From: Dongia sedimenti
Lineage (GTDB): Bacteria > Pseudomonadota > Alphaproteobacteria > Dongiales > Dongiaceae
Direction of reading: 5' to 3'
Length of the DNA: 64,000 nt
Assembly: GCA_030715195.1 (NCBI GenBank)
Contig: JAUYVI010000007.1
Coordinates: 124,001 to 188,000, forward strand
Part shown: positions 8,480 to 16,947 of the stretch, one piece after another
Position numbering within the stretch: position 1 is the stretch's first letter
Layout of the letters: every line of letters begins with the position of its first letter
The notes under the pieces: model-generated
Told to the model about the DNA's origin: nothing
The model's input: the letters and a program-made list of their open reading frames with translations, nothing else
Databases searched by the model: none
Made by a program: the position numbers and the translations under genes

Positions 8480-10540
8480 ATGGAAACGCCTGTCCTCCTG
8501 ATCGAGAATCTCAGCATCTCCTTCTTCGCCGGCATCGGCGAGATCCCGGCCGTCACCAATTTTTCCTGCCGCATCATGCCCGGCGAGGCTCTCGGCCTGG
8601 TCGGCGAATCCGGCTGTGGGAAATCGACCGTGGCCTTGGCGATCATGCGTTATCTCGGCCGCGGTGGAAGGATCACGGGTGGCACGATCCGCTTCGATGG
8701 GCGCGAGCTGACCACCATGAGCGAGCCGGACCTGCGCCGGCTGCGCGGGTCCGAACTCGCCATGATCTACCAGGAGCCGATGGCCTCGCTCAATCCCGCC
8801 ATGACCGTCGGCAAGCAGCTCATGGAAGTGCCGATGACCCACGGCGGTCTCGGCGCCGACGCGGCGCGCACCCGGGCGCTGGAGGTGATCGCCGCGGTCA
8901 AGCTGCCGGATCCTGCACGCGTGCTGCAATCCTATCCACACCAGCTTTCCGGCGGACAGCAGCAGCGTGTCGTCATTGCCATGGCGCTGATGTCCCGGCC
9001 GAAGCTCCTCATCCTCGACGAGCCGACTACTGCGCTCGACGTGACGGTGGAGGCGGGGATCGTCGCCCTCATCAAGGAGCTGCGTGAGACGTCCGGGACC
9101 TCGCTGCTCTTCATCTCGCACAACCTCGGCCTGGTGCTGGAAACCTGCGACCAGGTCTGCGTCATGTATTCCGGCGAGGCGGTCGAGACCGGCGCCGTCG
9201 CCACCGTGTTTTCCCGCACCCGCCATCCCTATACCGAAGCCTTGTTTCGCGCGATACCGCTGCCCGGCGCCGACAAGACCGAGCGGCCGCTGAAAGCCAT
9301 ACCCGGCCATCTGCCGTTGCCCTACGAGCGGCCGCCGGGCTGCAATTTCGGCCCGCGCTGCGGCTATTTCATTGCCGGCCGCTGCGATGGGCAGCCGGTT
9401 CCGATGTTGGACGCCGAACCCGCCCATGCCAGTCGCTGCCTGCGGCTGGGCGAAATCCCCTGGGGCGAGGAGCACGCCAAGGCGGAGCAGCGCGAGCCCT
9501 TCGCCATCGGCGACCCAGTCCTGAAGGTCGTGAGTTTGCGCAAGTACTATGCCAGCGCCGCCAATGCGATCTTCGGCGGCGGAGAGACGCGCACCGTGAA
9601 GGCCAACGAATCCCTCAACTTCAACGCGCGCGAGGCGGAGATTCTGGCGATCGTCGGCGAATCCGGCTGCGGCAAGTCGACGCTTGCCAAGATTCTGGTC
9701 GGGTTGGAGACAGCCAGCGGCGGAACCGTTACCCTGGGCAACCAGCCGATCGAATCCACCCTGGTTCAAGCGCGGCCACGCGAAACCGTGGCTGCGATCC
9801 AGATGGTGTTCCAGAACCCCTTCGACACACTCAACCCGTCGATGACGATCGGTCGCCAGATCATCCGCGCCCTGGAAAAGTTCGACATCGGTGCCAATGA
9901 CCGCGACCGGCGCAACCGCATGCTGGAGCTGCTCGATCTCGTCCGCCTTCCACGCGCTTTCGAGAAACGCCGGCCGCATCAACTCTCGGGCGGCCAGAAG
10001 CAGCGCATCGGTATCGCGCGTGCCTTCGCGGGAAGGCCGAAGCTGGTGATTGCCGACGAGCCGGTCTCCGCTCTCGACGTCTCGGTCCAGGCTGCGGTCA
10101 CCGAGTTGCTGATGGATGTGCAGCGCGAGGCGCGCACCACGATGCTGTTCATCAGTCACGATCTTTCGGTCGTGCGCTATCTCGCCGACCGCGTCGTCGT
10201 CATGTATCTGGGACATATCGTGGAGCAGGGATCGACACAGGACGTCTTCGCACCGCCCTACCACCCCTACACCGAGGCGCTGCTCTCCGCCGTGCCGATC
10301 GCCGATCCCAAGATCGAGAAGAGGCAGATCGTGCTTTCCGGCGAGATACCGTCAGCGCTGTCACCGCCGTCCGGCTGCCCGTTTCACACCCGGTGCCGCT
10401 GGAAGCAGCGGGTGCCGGACAATCGCTGCGAAAATGAGCTGCCGGCGGCGGCGGAGGTCAAGCAGGGTCATGCTATTAGATGCCATCTGGCAGCGGTCGA
10501 TTTTGCCGAGATGGAGCCGGTCATCTCTTCGGGAGATTGA
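8480..10540 (+). CDS. ABC transporter ATP-binding protein, fused DppD-DppF type
   Basis: A 686-residue protein with two complete ATPase domains. Each has a Walker A GESGCGKST (about residues 50 and 395), a signature (LSGGQQQRV and LSGGQKQRI), and a Walker B followed by a switch His (ILDEPT/ISHNL and IADEPV/ISHDL). Each half ends with the oligopeptide-transporter C-terminal domain that carries Cys-rich motifs (CNFGPRCGYF and CPFHTRCRWK), which in relatives hold an Fe-S cluster. It energises the importer encoded just upstream and closes the operon. Confidence 0.92.
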   Translation: METPVLLIENLSISFFAGIGEIPAVTNFSCRIMPGEALGLVGESGCGKSTVALAIMRYLGRGGRITGGTIRFDGRELTTMSEPDLRRLRGSELAMIYQEPMASLNPAMTVGKQLMEVPMTHGGLGADAARTRALEVIAAVKLPDPARVLQSYPHQLSGGQQQRVVIAMALMSRPKLLILDEPTTALDVTVEAGIVALIKELRETSGTSLLFISHNLGLVLETCDQVCVMYSGEAVETGAVATVFSRTRHPYTEALFRAIPLPGADKTERPLKAIPGHLPLPYERPPGCNFGPRCGYFIAGRCDGQPVPMLDAEPAHASRCLRLGEIPWGEEHAKAEQREPFAIGDPVLKVVSLRKYYASAANAIFGGGETRTVKANESLNFNAREAEILAIVGESGCGKSTLAKILVGLETASGGTVTLGNQPIESTLVQARPRETVAAIQMVFQNPFDTLNPSMTIGRQIIRALEKFDIGANDRDRRNRMLELLDLVRLPRAFEKRRPHQLSGGQKQRIGIARAFAGRPKLVIADEPVSALDVSVQAAVTELLMDVQREARTTMLFISHDLSVVRYLADRVVVMYLGHIVEQGSTQDVFAPPYHPYTEALLSAVPIADPKIEKRQIVLSGEIPSALSPPSGCPFHTRCRWKQRVPDNRCENELPAAAEVKQGHAIRCHLAAVDFAEMEPVISSGD

Positions 10541-10813
10541 CGTCTGATTCTGATGCTGCGGACGGCTCTCTGTCCCAGCCTAACCCACCGGCTAAACCTA
10601 TCCGGAGAGCACGATATCAGCGACGTCCAACACCACGCCAAGGGGTACGATCCCAGGTCTTGTATGACCGCAAAAGCGGATACCTCGGCGACCGCCAGAT
10701 TCTTCCCGCCGCCAAGTTTGCATCCGTAACATAGTGTGCGGCACGAGCCGGCCACACGGATGTTCGTCCCCAATGTTTGCTGCTCGGGCGCGTAGAGGAC
10801 ACCTTGCTCAGAA

Positions 10814-12976
10814 TCAGAACCTGATCGTCGTCCCCGCCCCGATGATACGGCCCTGTCCGACCCGGACGGACTGCGTGGTCGCGCTGAAGTTCTGGCCCCA
10901 GGTCTCGTAACGCTCGTCGAATGCGTTCTGGACGAAGCCGTAGATTGAGAAATGTGCGCCTTCCCAGCCGAGTCGCGCGTTGATGACGCTATAGTCGTGC
11001 AGATCGAAGCTGTTAGCGACATCAACCGCCCGGTCGCCGGCATATTGCCAGGCAATCCGGGCAATGAAATCGCCGCCCAGATCGACGACCTCGCCGGGGA
11101 CCCGGTATTCGGCCCCAAGGTTGGCGGTGAAACGCGGGATGTTCGGGACGCGATTGCCGGATCGAGCTCCCGTCGCCGAATCCGATGGTACATCCACGAG
11201 ATTGGCGTGGGTATATCCAATGCCGCCGAAGAGGCTGAGGCCTCTCATGGGCTTGGCGGTGAACTCCAACTCGCCCCCATATGTCCGATAATCCAATGTC
11301 GCGATATTAAAGGCGGCATTGGCCGGGTCGAAGACGACGAGATGGCCGTCCTTCACGTCATTCATGAAGAGCGCTCCATTCACAACCAGGTGATTGTCGA
11401 GGAGCGCCGATTTGAATCCGGCCTCATAGGTCCAGCTGTTGGAGGCGGGGAAGGCGTCTTCCTCCTTGCCGAGCGGCGTGTTGGCGGAGATCGACGGAAA
11501 GCCGGCGGTCACGGTGCCGCGCGCGACCGACGCGTAAGTTGTAAGCTCGGGCGCCCACTCGTAGCTCAGGGCCACACGCCCGGTGACGAAATCGTCGCTG
11601 AGCTTGCCGTGCTGTCGGAAGGATGCCACGACGCCGGCCTGCCCATCGCCATCGAAATCATAATCGGCCCACTTGTCTTCATGGGTGAAACGCAGGCCGA
11701 GCGTGCCGTCGAGCCGGCCGATCAGCGGCACCGTCGCCTCACCGAAGGCAGAATAGGAGTTCGTGACGAAGTCGTTGGACATCAGGCCGCGGGTGGTGGC
11801 AAAGGCCGGCGTGACGGCACGCCCGTCGCGGTGGGCATCGAGTTCGGAGCGGAAGAAATTCAGGCCGGCGGTCCAGGCGATCTCGTCGTCCTTCGGCGAA
11901 GACAGCCGCACCTCGTGCTGATAGATCCTCTCATCGAAGGTATTCTTGGCAAGATCGGCGCCGGACACATTGAAGAAGTCCGGCGGCAGTCCGGTGAGGC
12001 TGCCGAAGACCAGACCGTCGGTGGGATCCAGTCGCTGGAACGAATGATTGCGCTGTGCGCTGGTGACCGAGTCCAGGACCAGCGGTCCGAAGTCATGCGT
12101 GACGTGCAGGGTCGCACCGAGGGAGTCGCTGTCGACCTTGGTGCGCGGATCAACTTCGCTCACTGGGAAGTCGTCGGCGTCCCGCAGCAGGAATCGCGGG
12201 TTGCTGTCGATATGCCGATCGTAGGAAACCGCCAGTGTGGCCGAGGTCGCGTCATTCGGTTCGAGCAGGAAGGTGCCGCGGGCCGTGCCGACTGTGACTT
12301 CGCCGTCTCTGCCGCCCGCGGCGACGTTGCGAATGTCGCCGTCGAAAGTCGAATAGCGAAGCGCCAACCGCGCCGCCAGGATGTCCTCGACCAGCGGCGC
12401 ATTGGCAATGAGCTCGCCGAGCCCGTACCCGGATGTTCCGCCCTCACCGGTGCCTTCGAGTTCCCAGTCGAAGCGCGGCGCATTCGGCACGATGTTGATG
12501 GCGCCGGCCTGCGTGTTGCGGCCGAACAACGTCCCTTGGGGCCCGCGCAGGATCTCGACCCGTTCGACATCGAGCAGGCTCGGCGGCGGCCCGTAGACCG
12601 AAAGCGGCGCCTCGCCGACATACATGACCGTTGACGTGTCATCGGCGGAGAGCGGAAAGAAGGAGCCGACGCCACGGATCGAGAACAGGTTCGAAGACTG
12701 GCCACCGGCATCGGTGAACCCGACATTGGGCGCATTGCGCGCGAGTGCGTTGTTCGAGGCAGGCGCCGGGACCTGCAAGCCTTCTCCCTCAAGCACCGTC
12801 ATGCTGATCGGCACTTTCTGCTCCGCTTCTTCGCGCTTCCGCGCGGTGACCTTGACCGGTGCGAGCTCGATGACCTCGGATTGGCTTGCCGCGGGAGCGT
12901 CTTGGCCGCGCGCCGCCAGAGGTGCAGCGGCCAAGAAACCGAGAGTGACGACCGACGAAAGCAGTTGAAAGCGCAT
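10814..12976 (-). CDS. TonB-dependent outer-membrane receptor
   Basis: A 720-residue receptor with a Sec signal peptide ending near ARGQD, a TonB-box-like segment (VIELAPVKVTARKR), a plug domain (about residues 55-170, including VERVEILRGPQGTLFGRNTQAGAIN-type core) and a 22-strand barrel ending in the terminal aromatic (TTIRF). It imports a large or scarce ligand across the outer membrane. Divergent from a TetR regulator; a Fur-box-like site in the shared promoter region suggests iron control and therefore a siderophore or haem-like ligand, but the plug family also takes up other substrates. No siderophore synthesis genes are present. Confidence 0.92.
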   Translation of the reverse strand: MRFQLLSSVVTLGFLAAAPLAARGQDAPAASQSEVIELAPVKVTARKREEAEQKVPISMTVLEGEGLQVPAPASNNALARNAPNVGFTDAGGQSSNLFSIRGVGSFFPLSADDTSTVMYVGEAPLSVYGPPPSLLDVERVEILRGPQGTLFGRNTQAGAINIVPNAPRFDWELEGTGEGGTSGYGLGELIANAPLVEDILAARLALRYSTFDGDIRNVAAGGRDGEVTVGTARGTFLLEPNDATSATLAVSYDRHIDSNPRFLLRDADDFPVSEVDPRTKVDSDSLGATLHVTHDFGPLVLDSVTSAQRNHSFQRLDPTDGLVFGSLTGLPPDFFNVSGADLAKNTFDERIYQHEVRLSSPKDDEIAWTAGLNFFRSELDAHRDGRAVTPAFATTRGLMSNDFVTNSYSAFGEATVPLIGRLDGTLGLRFTHEDKWADYDFDGDGQAGVVASFRQHGKLSDDFVTGRVALSYEWAPELTTYASVARGTVTAGFPSISANTPLGKEEDAFPASNSWTYEAGFKSALLDNHLVVNGALFMNDVKDGHLVVFDPANAAFNIATLDYRTYGGELEFTAKPMRGLSLFGGIGYTHANLVDVPSDSATGARSGNRVPNIPRFTANLGAEYRVPGEVVDLGGDFIARIAWQYAGDRAVDVANSFDLHDYSVINARLGWEGAHFSIYGFVQNAFDERYETWGQNFSATTQSVRVGQGRIIGAGTTIRF

Positions 12977-13055
12977 GGACAGCCTCCGGAAAGCGGGGTT
13001 TTTCGCGGGTGGCTGGCTCTGCGGGCTGGCGATGGCGACCGGGTCTTTGTACGGC

Positions 13056-13094
13056 TGACTAATTGATCAGTCAATGTTGATCATCTGATCAGTC
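13056..13094. promoter_or_regulatory. Probable TetR operator cluster
   Basis: TGATCAGTC occurs at 13064-13072 and again at 13086-13094, exactly 22 bp apart (about two helical turns). The first copy sits inside an inverted repeat TGACT-N8-AGTCA (13056-13073), and a third TGATCA lies at 13078-13083. The cluster lies between the divergent TonB-receptor and TetR genes, as expected for autoregulated TetR binding sites. Confidence 0.55.
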
Positions 13095-13096
13095 CG

Positions 13097-13114
13097 TGAT
13101 AATCGTTCTCAATT
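13097..13114. promoter_or_regulatory. Fur-box-like site
   Basis: The sequence TGATAATCGTTCTCAATT, read on the other strand AATTGAGAACGATTATCA, matches the common bacterial Fur box pattern (GAGAACGATTATCA). It lies 120 bp before the TonB receptor start and 22 bp before the TetR start, so iron could control one or both. Confidence 0.6.
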
Positions 13115-13135
13115 GACTGCCTGGAGGTGCTTGCG

Positions 13136-13771
13136 ATGCCTGAACTTCGCCCGATCTATCCCCTCGCGGATGCGCGGAACGCCATTATCGAAGCCGCCAT
13201 CACGGTGTTCTCGGTGCGTGGCTTTCACGGCGCCACGATGCGCGACATCGCCGAGCAGGCAGGGGTTTCGCAGGGACTATTGCACCACCACTTCGGCAAT
13301 AAGGACGGCCTGTGGAACATTGTCGGGGAACGCATCTCCGCCGACTTCCTAGAATACGTGGCCCAGGAAATCGCGCCCGACGCTTCTCCCGAGGAAAGCG
13401 TGGGACGCGCTGCTCGACGTTACATGGCGTATTGGAAGGAACACCCGGCCGCCTTCCGCTTCAATCTCTGGCGCTTGCTCGAGGGCAGGACCGAAGAGCG
13501 GAGCAAGCGCTCGAAGTCGCTCAACGAGCGCAGCGTGCCCCTGATCCAGCGAGCGCAGGCGGCGGGCTTGATCCGAGACGACATGCCCGCGGGCCTCGTC
13601 CTCATCATCCTCGGCGCGCTCGTTCAATTCTGGCTGCACAGCCAGATCGAAATCACCGATGCGCTGGCAGTGACCGGTGACGTGCCGCCTTCGGACGACG
13701 CTTTCATAGAAATCCTGCTGGGACTGGTCGGAGCGCAAGACGGGAAAGCGAAGCGCAAGCCGAAGAAGTGA
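13136..13771 (+). CDS. TetR-family transcriptional regulator
   Basis: A 211-residue regulator with an N-terminal HTH (about residues 15-60: IIEAAITVFSVRGFHGATMR, then IAEQAGVSQGLLHHHFGNKDGL). The C-terminal ligand-binding domain resembles the TetR_C group that carries the YMAYWKEHPAAFRFNLWRL pattern. The ATG at 13136 is preceded by TGGAGG at a good distance; a GTG at 13127 is possible but worse. It likely regulates itself and the divergent TonB receptor through the TGATCAGTC repeats. Confidence 0.88.
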   Translation: MPELRPIYPLADARNAIIEAAITVFSVRGFHGATMRDIAEQAGVSQGLLHHHFGNKDGLWNIVGERISADFLEYVAQEIAPDASPEESVGRAARRYMAYWKEHPAAFRFNLWRLLEGRTEERSKRSKSLNERSVPLIQRAQAAGLIRDDMPAGLVLIILGALVQFWLHSQIEITDALAVTGDVPPSDDAFIEILLGLVGAQDGKAKRKPKK

Positions 13772-13782
13772 AAGGGACCGCT

Positions 13783-14175
13783 ATGGATCGACCGACATTC
13801 AGCCTGCACGACATCTCAGCCTTCCCGATCGTCCGCCTAGACCTTGAGGGACGTACCGGTAGCTATGCAGAGATCTGGGCACGGGAGATGGACATCCTGC
13901 TCAGCGACGGCCGTCCTTTCACCCTGCTGGTCGTTGGCAATCGCGGCGAAGAGACTCAAGAAGACAAGAAGACCAAGGCGGCGTGGTTCAAGGTCAACCG
14001 GGAACGACTCGTCGCGATTTGCCGCGGTTTCGTATGTGTCGAGCCCGATGCGGGGAAGCGTGTTGCACTCGCGGCACAAGGCCTTCAGATCAGCAAGGCA
14101 TTCGGCCTGCCGTTTGAGGTGACGGAAACAGCAGCGGAGGCGGAGGCGCTGGCGCGAGCCCTCGCGCGCGCTTGA
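13783..14175 (+). CDS. Conserved hypothetical protein downstream of tetR
   Basis: A 130-residue soluble protein, 11 bp after the tetR stop and in the same operon. It has an acidic N-terminal half (DLEGRTGSYAEIWAREMDIL), a beta-strand-like segment LLVVGNRG, a charged helix with several Lys, a CRGFVCVEP motif, and a C-terminal Ala/Glu helix. The layout looks like a STAS or SpoIIAA-like fold, but no catalytic motif is seen and the function is not recognised. The coupling suggests a role linked to the TonB receptor or TetR regulon. Confidence 0.65.
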   Translation: MDRPTFSLHDISAFPIVRLDLEGRTGSYAEIWAREMDILLSDGRPFTLLVVGNRGEETQEDKKTKAAWFKVNRERLVAICRGFVCVEPDAGKRVALAAQGLQISKAFGLPFEVTETAAEAEALARALARA

Positions 14176-14414
14176 CGGCCTCCGTCAAAATCGCGCGATG
14201 GAGAATCCCTTTGCCCCGGCACAAGGTTCTGCGTCTCGGATTGGGGGTCGCTATCTTGGTGCGCGGCGTCCTGCCGAGCCCGACCAGCCCCTTGCTGATC
14301 TCCGCAGGTCTCACCGTTCTGTCGGTGGATCTTCCGCGCTTGCGTCGGCTCCGGCGGCGCATGGAAGTTCGGATCGGGCGCAGACGGCGCGGGGCGCCAT
14401 CTCCCAAGGGGTAA
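14172..14414 (+). CDS. Small basic membrane-associated protein, PGPGW-like
   Basis: An 80-residue ORF beginning with TTG that overlaps the previous stop (TTGA). It contains WRIPLPR, a hydrophobic segment (GLGVAILVRGVLPSPTSPLL), LTVLSVDLPRLRRLRRRMEV and a basic tail. This resembles small predicted transmembrane proteins of the PGPGW type (LPGPG..LTIL..LA followed by an Arg-rich helix), with the central motif altered to LPSPTSPL. The start and reality of the gene are uncertain. Confidence 0.4.
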   Translation: MTASVKIARWRIPLPRHKVLRLGLGVAILVRGVLPSPTSPLLISAGLTVLSVDLPRLRRLRRRMEVRIGRRRRGAPSPKG

Positions 14415-14553
14415 GCGTCTGGGTCTGGCGCAAGCCGGAGTATCATCATGCGCTGGACGACGCCTTTCCGCGGCGAGGGCGGGCGGGCTGCGCGCCCTGC
14501 GGCAGAGGCAGAGGCTTGCCGATCCTCGATGCCGCCCGGGCCTTCTTGAGGCC

Positions 14554-14730
14554 GGCGATCTCGGAACGACGATCTTTCACCCGACCAGCACCTGCAAGAT
14601 GGGCAACGACCGGATGGCCGTCGTCGATCCCGGATTGAAGATACACGAGCTCGCGCGCGTGCGCATTGCCGACTCATTCATCCACCAACCGTCCTGATCG
14701 GGGAGATGGCTGCGAAGCTGATTGCCGCTC
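14554..14730 (+). pseudogene. GMC oxidoreductase C-terminal remnant
   Basis: One frame reads GDLGTTIFHPTSTCKMGNDR, then MAVVDPGLKIHELARVRIAD, the C-terminal signature of glucose-methanol-choline oxidoreductases (HP.STC.MG, VD..L..H....RVAD). The expected continuation (about 10 residues including the GNTNAP loop) is missing, and PTVLIGEMAAKLI follows in a shifted frame. The FAD-binding N-terminal four-fifths is absent. It is a dead fragment of a choline-dehydrogenase-like gene in a region rich in gene debris. The rest of 14415-14898 shows no gene. Confidence 0.7.
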
Positions 14731-14898
14731 CTTCAGATATCCACCGTCGAAGTCCTGACCGATCTCGTGACTTGGCTGGATTGCGGGGACCCGATCGGAC
14801 CTGCTCGCATTCTTTGCCGATGGTGGCATCGAGGACAAAACCGCCGTTAGCGCCCTCGTTACCTCAGGGAACATTGTTTGGGGGAAAGGGACATTTGG

Positions 14899-15633
14899 AT
14901 GCAGCGGATCTTTCAATCCTTCGTGGACTCCCTGAGCGATGGCGTCGATACGACCTCGCTCCATGCTTCCTTGTCCGACGTGGCTGAGGCGTTCGGCTTC
15001 CGCTCTTTGCGTATTTCTCGGTGCCGGCCGGTGCGAGGGCGTCGATCTGGCTGGTGTCGAATTACTCGTCTGAATGGACCGACCTCTATCTGCGCCGGCG
15101 CTACGACCGTCGGGATCCCGTGATCCTCCGGGCGTCGGCAGAGCCGGAGCCCTTCACTTGGGGGGAAGATGCCCTCACCAGGCGCGAACCCGCGGAGCAT
15201 CATCTGTTCTTCGAAGAAGCGTCCGGTTTCGGGATCCGCTGGGGGTATACCGTTCCCGTTCACCGGCGCGGTGCCGGAATCGCCGCGTTGACCTTTGCCG
15301 GTGGCGAGGCCGTGCCATCGTTCGTTCGCGCGGCCGAGCTCCAGGGTCGCCTGCTGCAAACTGATGGCGATCTATTTCCACCGGCATGCAAAGCGCCTGC
15401 TGCAGGGGAGTCGCGTGGTGCATGGCGTGACGCTGACCAGGCGCGAGCTCCAATGCCTCGAATGGGCTGCGCGTGGAATGTCGGCTCGGAATATCGGACA
15501 AACGCTGGGCATCACCCGGCGTACCGCGGCCTTCCATCTCGACAATGTCCGCATGAAGCTCGACGTTCGCACGATCCAGCAAGCCGTAGCGCTTCTCGCC
15601 GAAGCGAGGGCGCTGCACCGGCCTGAAGCATGA
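14899..15633 (+). pseudogene. LuxR/TraR-type quorum-sensing regulator, disrupted by two frameshifts
   Basis: Three successive frames make one LuxR-type protein. Frame one (from ATG 14899): MQRIFQSFVDSLSDGVDTTS to about 15000. Frame two: FAYFSVPAGARASIWLVSNY, then the autoinducer-domain Trp/Tyr pattern (YSSEWTDLYLRRRYDRRDPV) to about 15355. Frame three: a GerE-type HTH (LTRRELQCLEWAARGMSARN, then IGQTLGITRRTAAFHLDNVR) ending at 15633. Both shifts break the reading frame, so no full product is made unless the sequence has errors. A truncated luxI lies 80 bp downstream, the usual partner. Confidence 0.8.
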
Positions 15634-15712
15634 GACCTGTGCACCTACCCGGGTAGTCGTTCTCCGCAATGCGGCCTCCAATGCGCGGTCAAAGGTCATT
15701 GCGGAGGTTGCG

Positions 15713-15793
15713 GTGATACAGCTGATCGACCCGGAGAATCAGGAGAGTTTCGGCGCGGCGTTGCAGGAGATGCATCGGCTGCGCTATCGGGTT
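15713..15793 (+). pseudogene. Acyl-homoserine-lactone synthase (LuxI/TraI-type), N-terminal stub
   Basis: A GTG at 15713 preceded by GCGGAGG opens VIQLIDPENQESFGAALQEM, followed by HRLRYRV. This matches the first 27 residues of LuxI-family synthases (M-I-x-LI....N......L..MHRLRY.VF). The homology stops abruptly at about 15790, where trbI sequence begins in another frame. The catalytic acidic and Arg residues that follow are deleted, so no signal can be made. It originally paired with the LuxR gene just upstream. Confidence 0.7.
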
Positions 15794-16218
15794 CCCAGGG
15801 GTCTCGCCTCGTGGGCAGCTATGACAGCGTGATCGCCTTCGGCCAGTCGAGGGCGCTCGTCGTCTGGCGGCGGATCATCATGCCCGACGGTTCCTCGATC
15901 GAGATCGACAATCTGCCGGCAACGGATGCCGCCGGCTATGCCGGGCTCGAGGACGAGGTGGATTTCCACACGTGGCGAATACTCAAGGGCGTGGTGCTGG
16001 CGACCTTGCTGGGCGTCGGGACAGAGCTATCCATTGGAGATGGTCAGAACGACCTTATTCGCGCGCTCCAACAATCGGCCCAGCAGAGCACCAACGCGGC
16101 AGGCCAGCGCCTGGTCGAGAAGAATCTCAATATCCAGCCGACGATCACCGCGCGGCCCGGTTGGCCGCTCCGTGTGATCGTCGAGAAGGATCTCGTGCTC
16201 CGTCCGTACAGGGGATGA
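15790..16218 (+). pseudogene. trbI: TrbI (VirB10-like) conjugation protein, C-terminal fragment
   Basis: The reading frame GSQGSRLVGSYDSVIAFGQS, then RALVVWRRIIMPDGSSIEID and a C-terminal PTITARPGWPLRVIVEKDL matches the last 140 or so residues of TrbI, the outer-membrane-spanning core component of the conjugative type IV secretion channel. The N-terminal cytoplasmic, TM and proline-rich parts are absent; the fragment begins at the junction with luxI. No other trb gene lies nearby. A GTG at 15811 might still allow a peptide, but it would not be functional alone. Confidence 0.8.
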
Positions 16219-16229
16219 GAGGAGGGAAC

Positions 16230-16535
16230 ATGCCGGACTTGAAACTCTCCAAGCTGCCTGATCGCGTGCCGGTCAAGATAACCTTCACGGCGCCGCCGGA
16301 TCTCGCGCAAGGGCTCCGGGAGTATGCCGCGGTTTATCGCGCGACCTATGGCGAAGCGGAATCCGTCGAGGAACTCATCCCCTTCATGTTGGCCGGCTTT
16401 CTGGAGGCAGATCGTGGCTTCGCTAAAGCTCGCAAAGAAGTGTCTGAACTCCCAGCAGTCGAACCACGGCCGCGACGCGGCCGTCGGCCCAAAGCCTCGG
16501 CACAACAGCCCGGCGCTGGATCCGAAGAGATGTGA
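16230..16535 (+). CDS. DUF2274 protein (follows trbI on conjugative elements)
   Basis: A 101-residue protein starting at ATG 16230 after GAGGAGGGA. The pattern MPDLKLSKLPDRVPVKITFT, then LREYAAVYRATYGEAESVEE and LIPFMLAGFLEADRGFAKAR matches DUF2274, which almost always follows trbI in integrative conjugative elements. Its function is unknown; it may help the transfer system or bind DNA (basic tail RPRRGRRPK). The gene looks intact although its operon has been deleted. Confidence 0.8.
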   Translation: MPDLKLSKLPDRVPVKITFTAPPDLAQGLREYAAVYRATYGEAESVEELIPFMLAGFLEADRGFAKARKEVSELPAVEPRPRRGRRPKASAQQPGAGSEEM

Positions 16536-16538
16536 GCA

Positions 16539-16862
16539 ATGGCCGTCATCGGAACTTTTACGCCGGCAAAGGACGGCGGCTGGGTGGGCACCATCCGAAC
16601 ACTCACTATGAATGCTAAAGTCCGCTTAGTACCCAATGACAACCGAATCAACAAGAAGGCGCCGGCGTTTCGAGTGTTTGTTGGGCACTTCCGTATCGGG
16701 GAAGCCTGGGATGCACGGACCGGTGGGCTCACTCCCAAAGATTATCTAAAGATTAAGATCGATGATCCGATGCTGGCCGAGCCAATAAACGCCGCGATGT
16801 TTGCTGCAGAGGGCGGAGAGTCCGCGCAAATGCTGTGGAGCCGTCGTCGTCCGAAAGACTAG
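16539..16862 (+). CDS. DUF736 protein
   Basis: A 107-residue protein beginning 3 bp after the DUF2274 stop. The N terminus MAVIGTFTPAKDGGWVGTIR and middle part (RVFVGHFRIGEAWDARTGGL, YLKIKIDDPML) are those of DUF736, a family common on plasmids and ICEs. The C terminus (AQMLWSRRRPKD) is intact. Function unknown. The frameshifted copy at 236-390 belongs to a different subtype (IGAAWVKRSNDGG), so this is not a recent duplication. Confidence 0.8.
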   Translation: MAVIGTFTPAKDGGWVGTIRTLTMNAKVRLVPNDNRINKKAPAFRVFVGHFRIGEAWDARTGGLTPKDYLKIKIDDPMLAEPINAAMFAAEGGESAQMLWSRRRPKD

Positions 16863-16947
16863 TGTCGATCGAAGTCCCAGAAAGCGCATGACAGATCTAC
16901 CGTACCAAGCACTTGCAGTGACCCTGTAGAGGACGGAATGATCAGCC

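Noticed and set aside
8414-10264. A 616-codon minus-strand open frame
   Set aside because: Antisense to the fused ATPase gene, which has two complete sets of Walker and signature motifs.
10952-12634. A 560-codon plus-strand open frame
   Set aside because: Antisense to the TonB receptor; low-complexity products typical of high-GC shadows.
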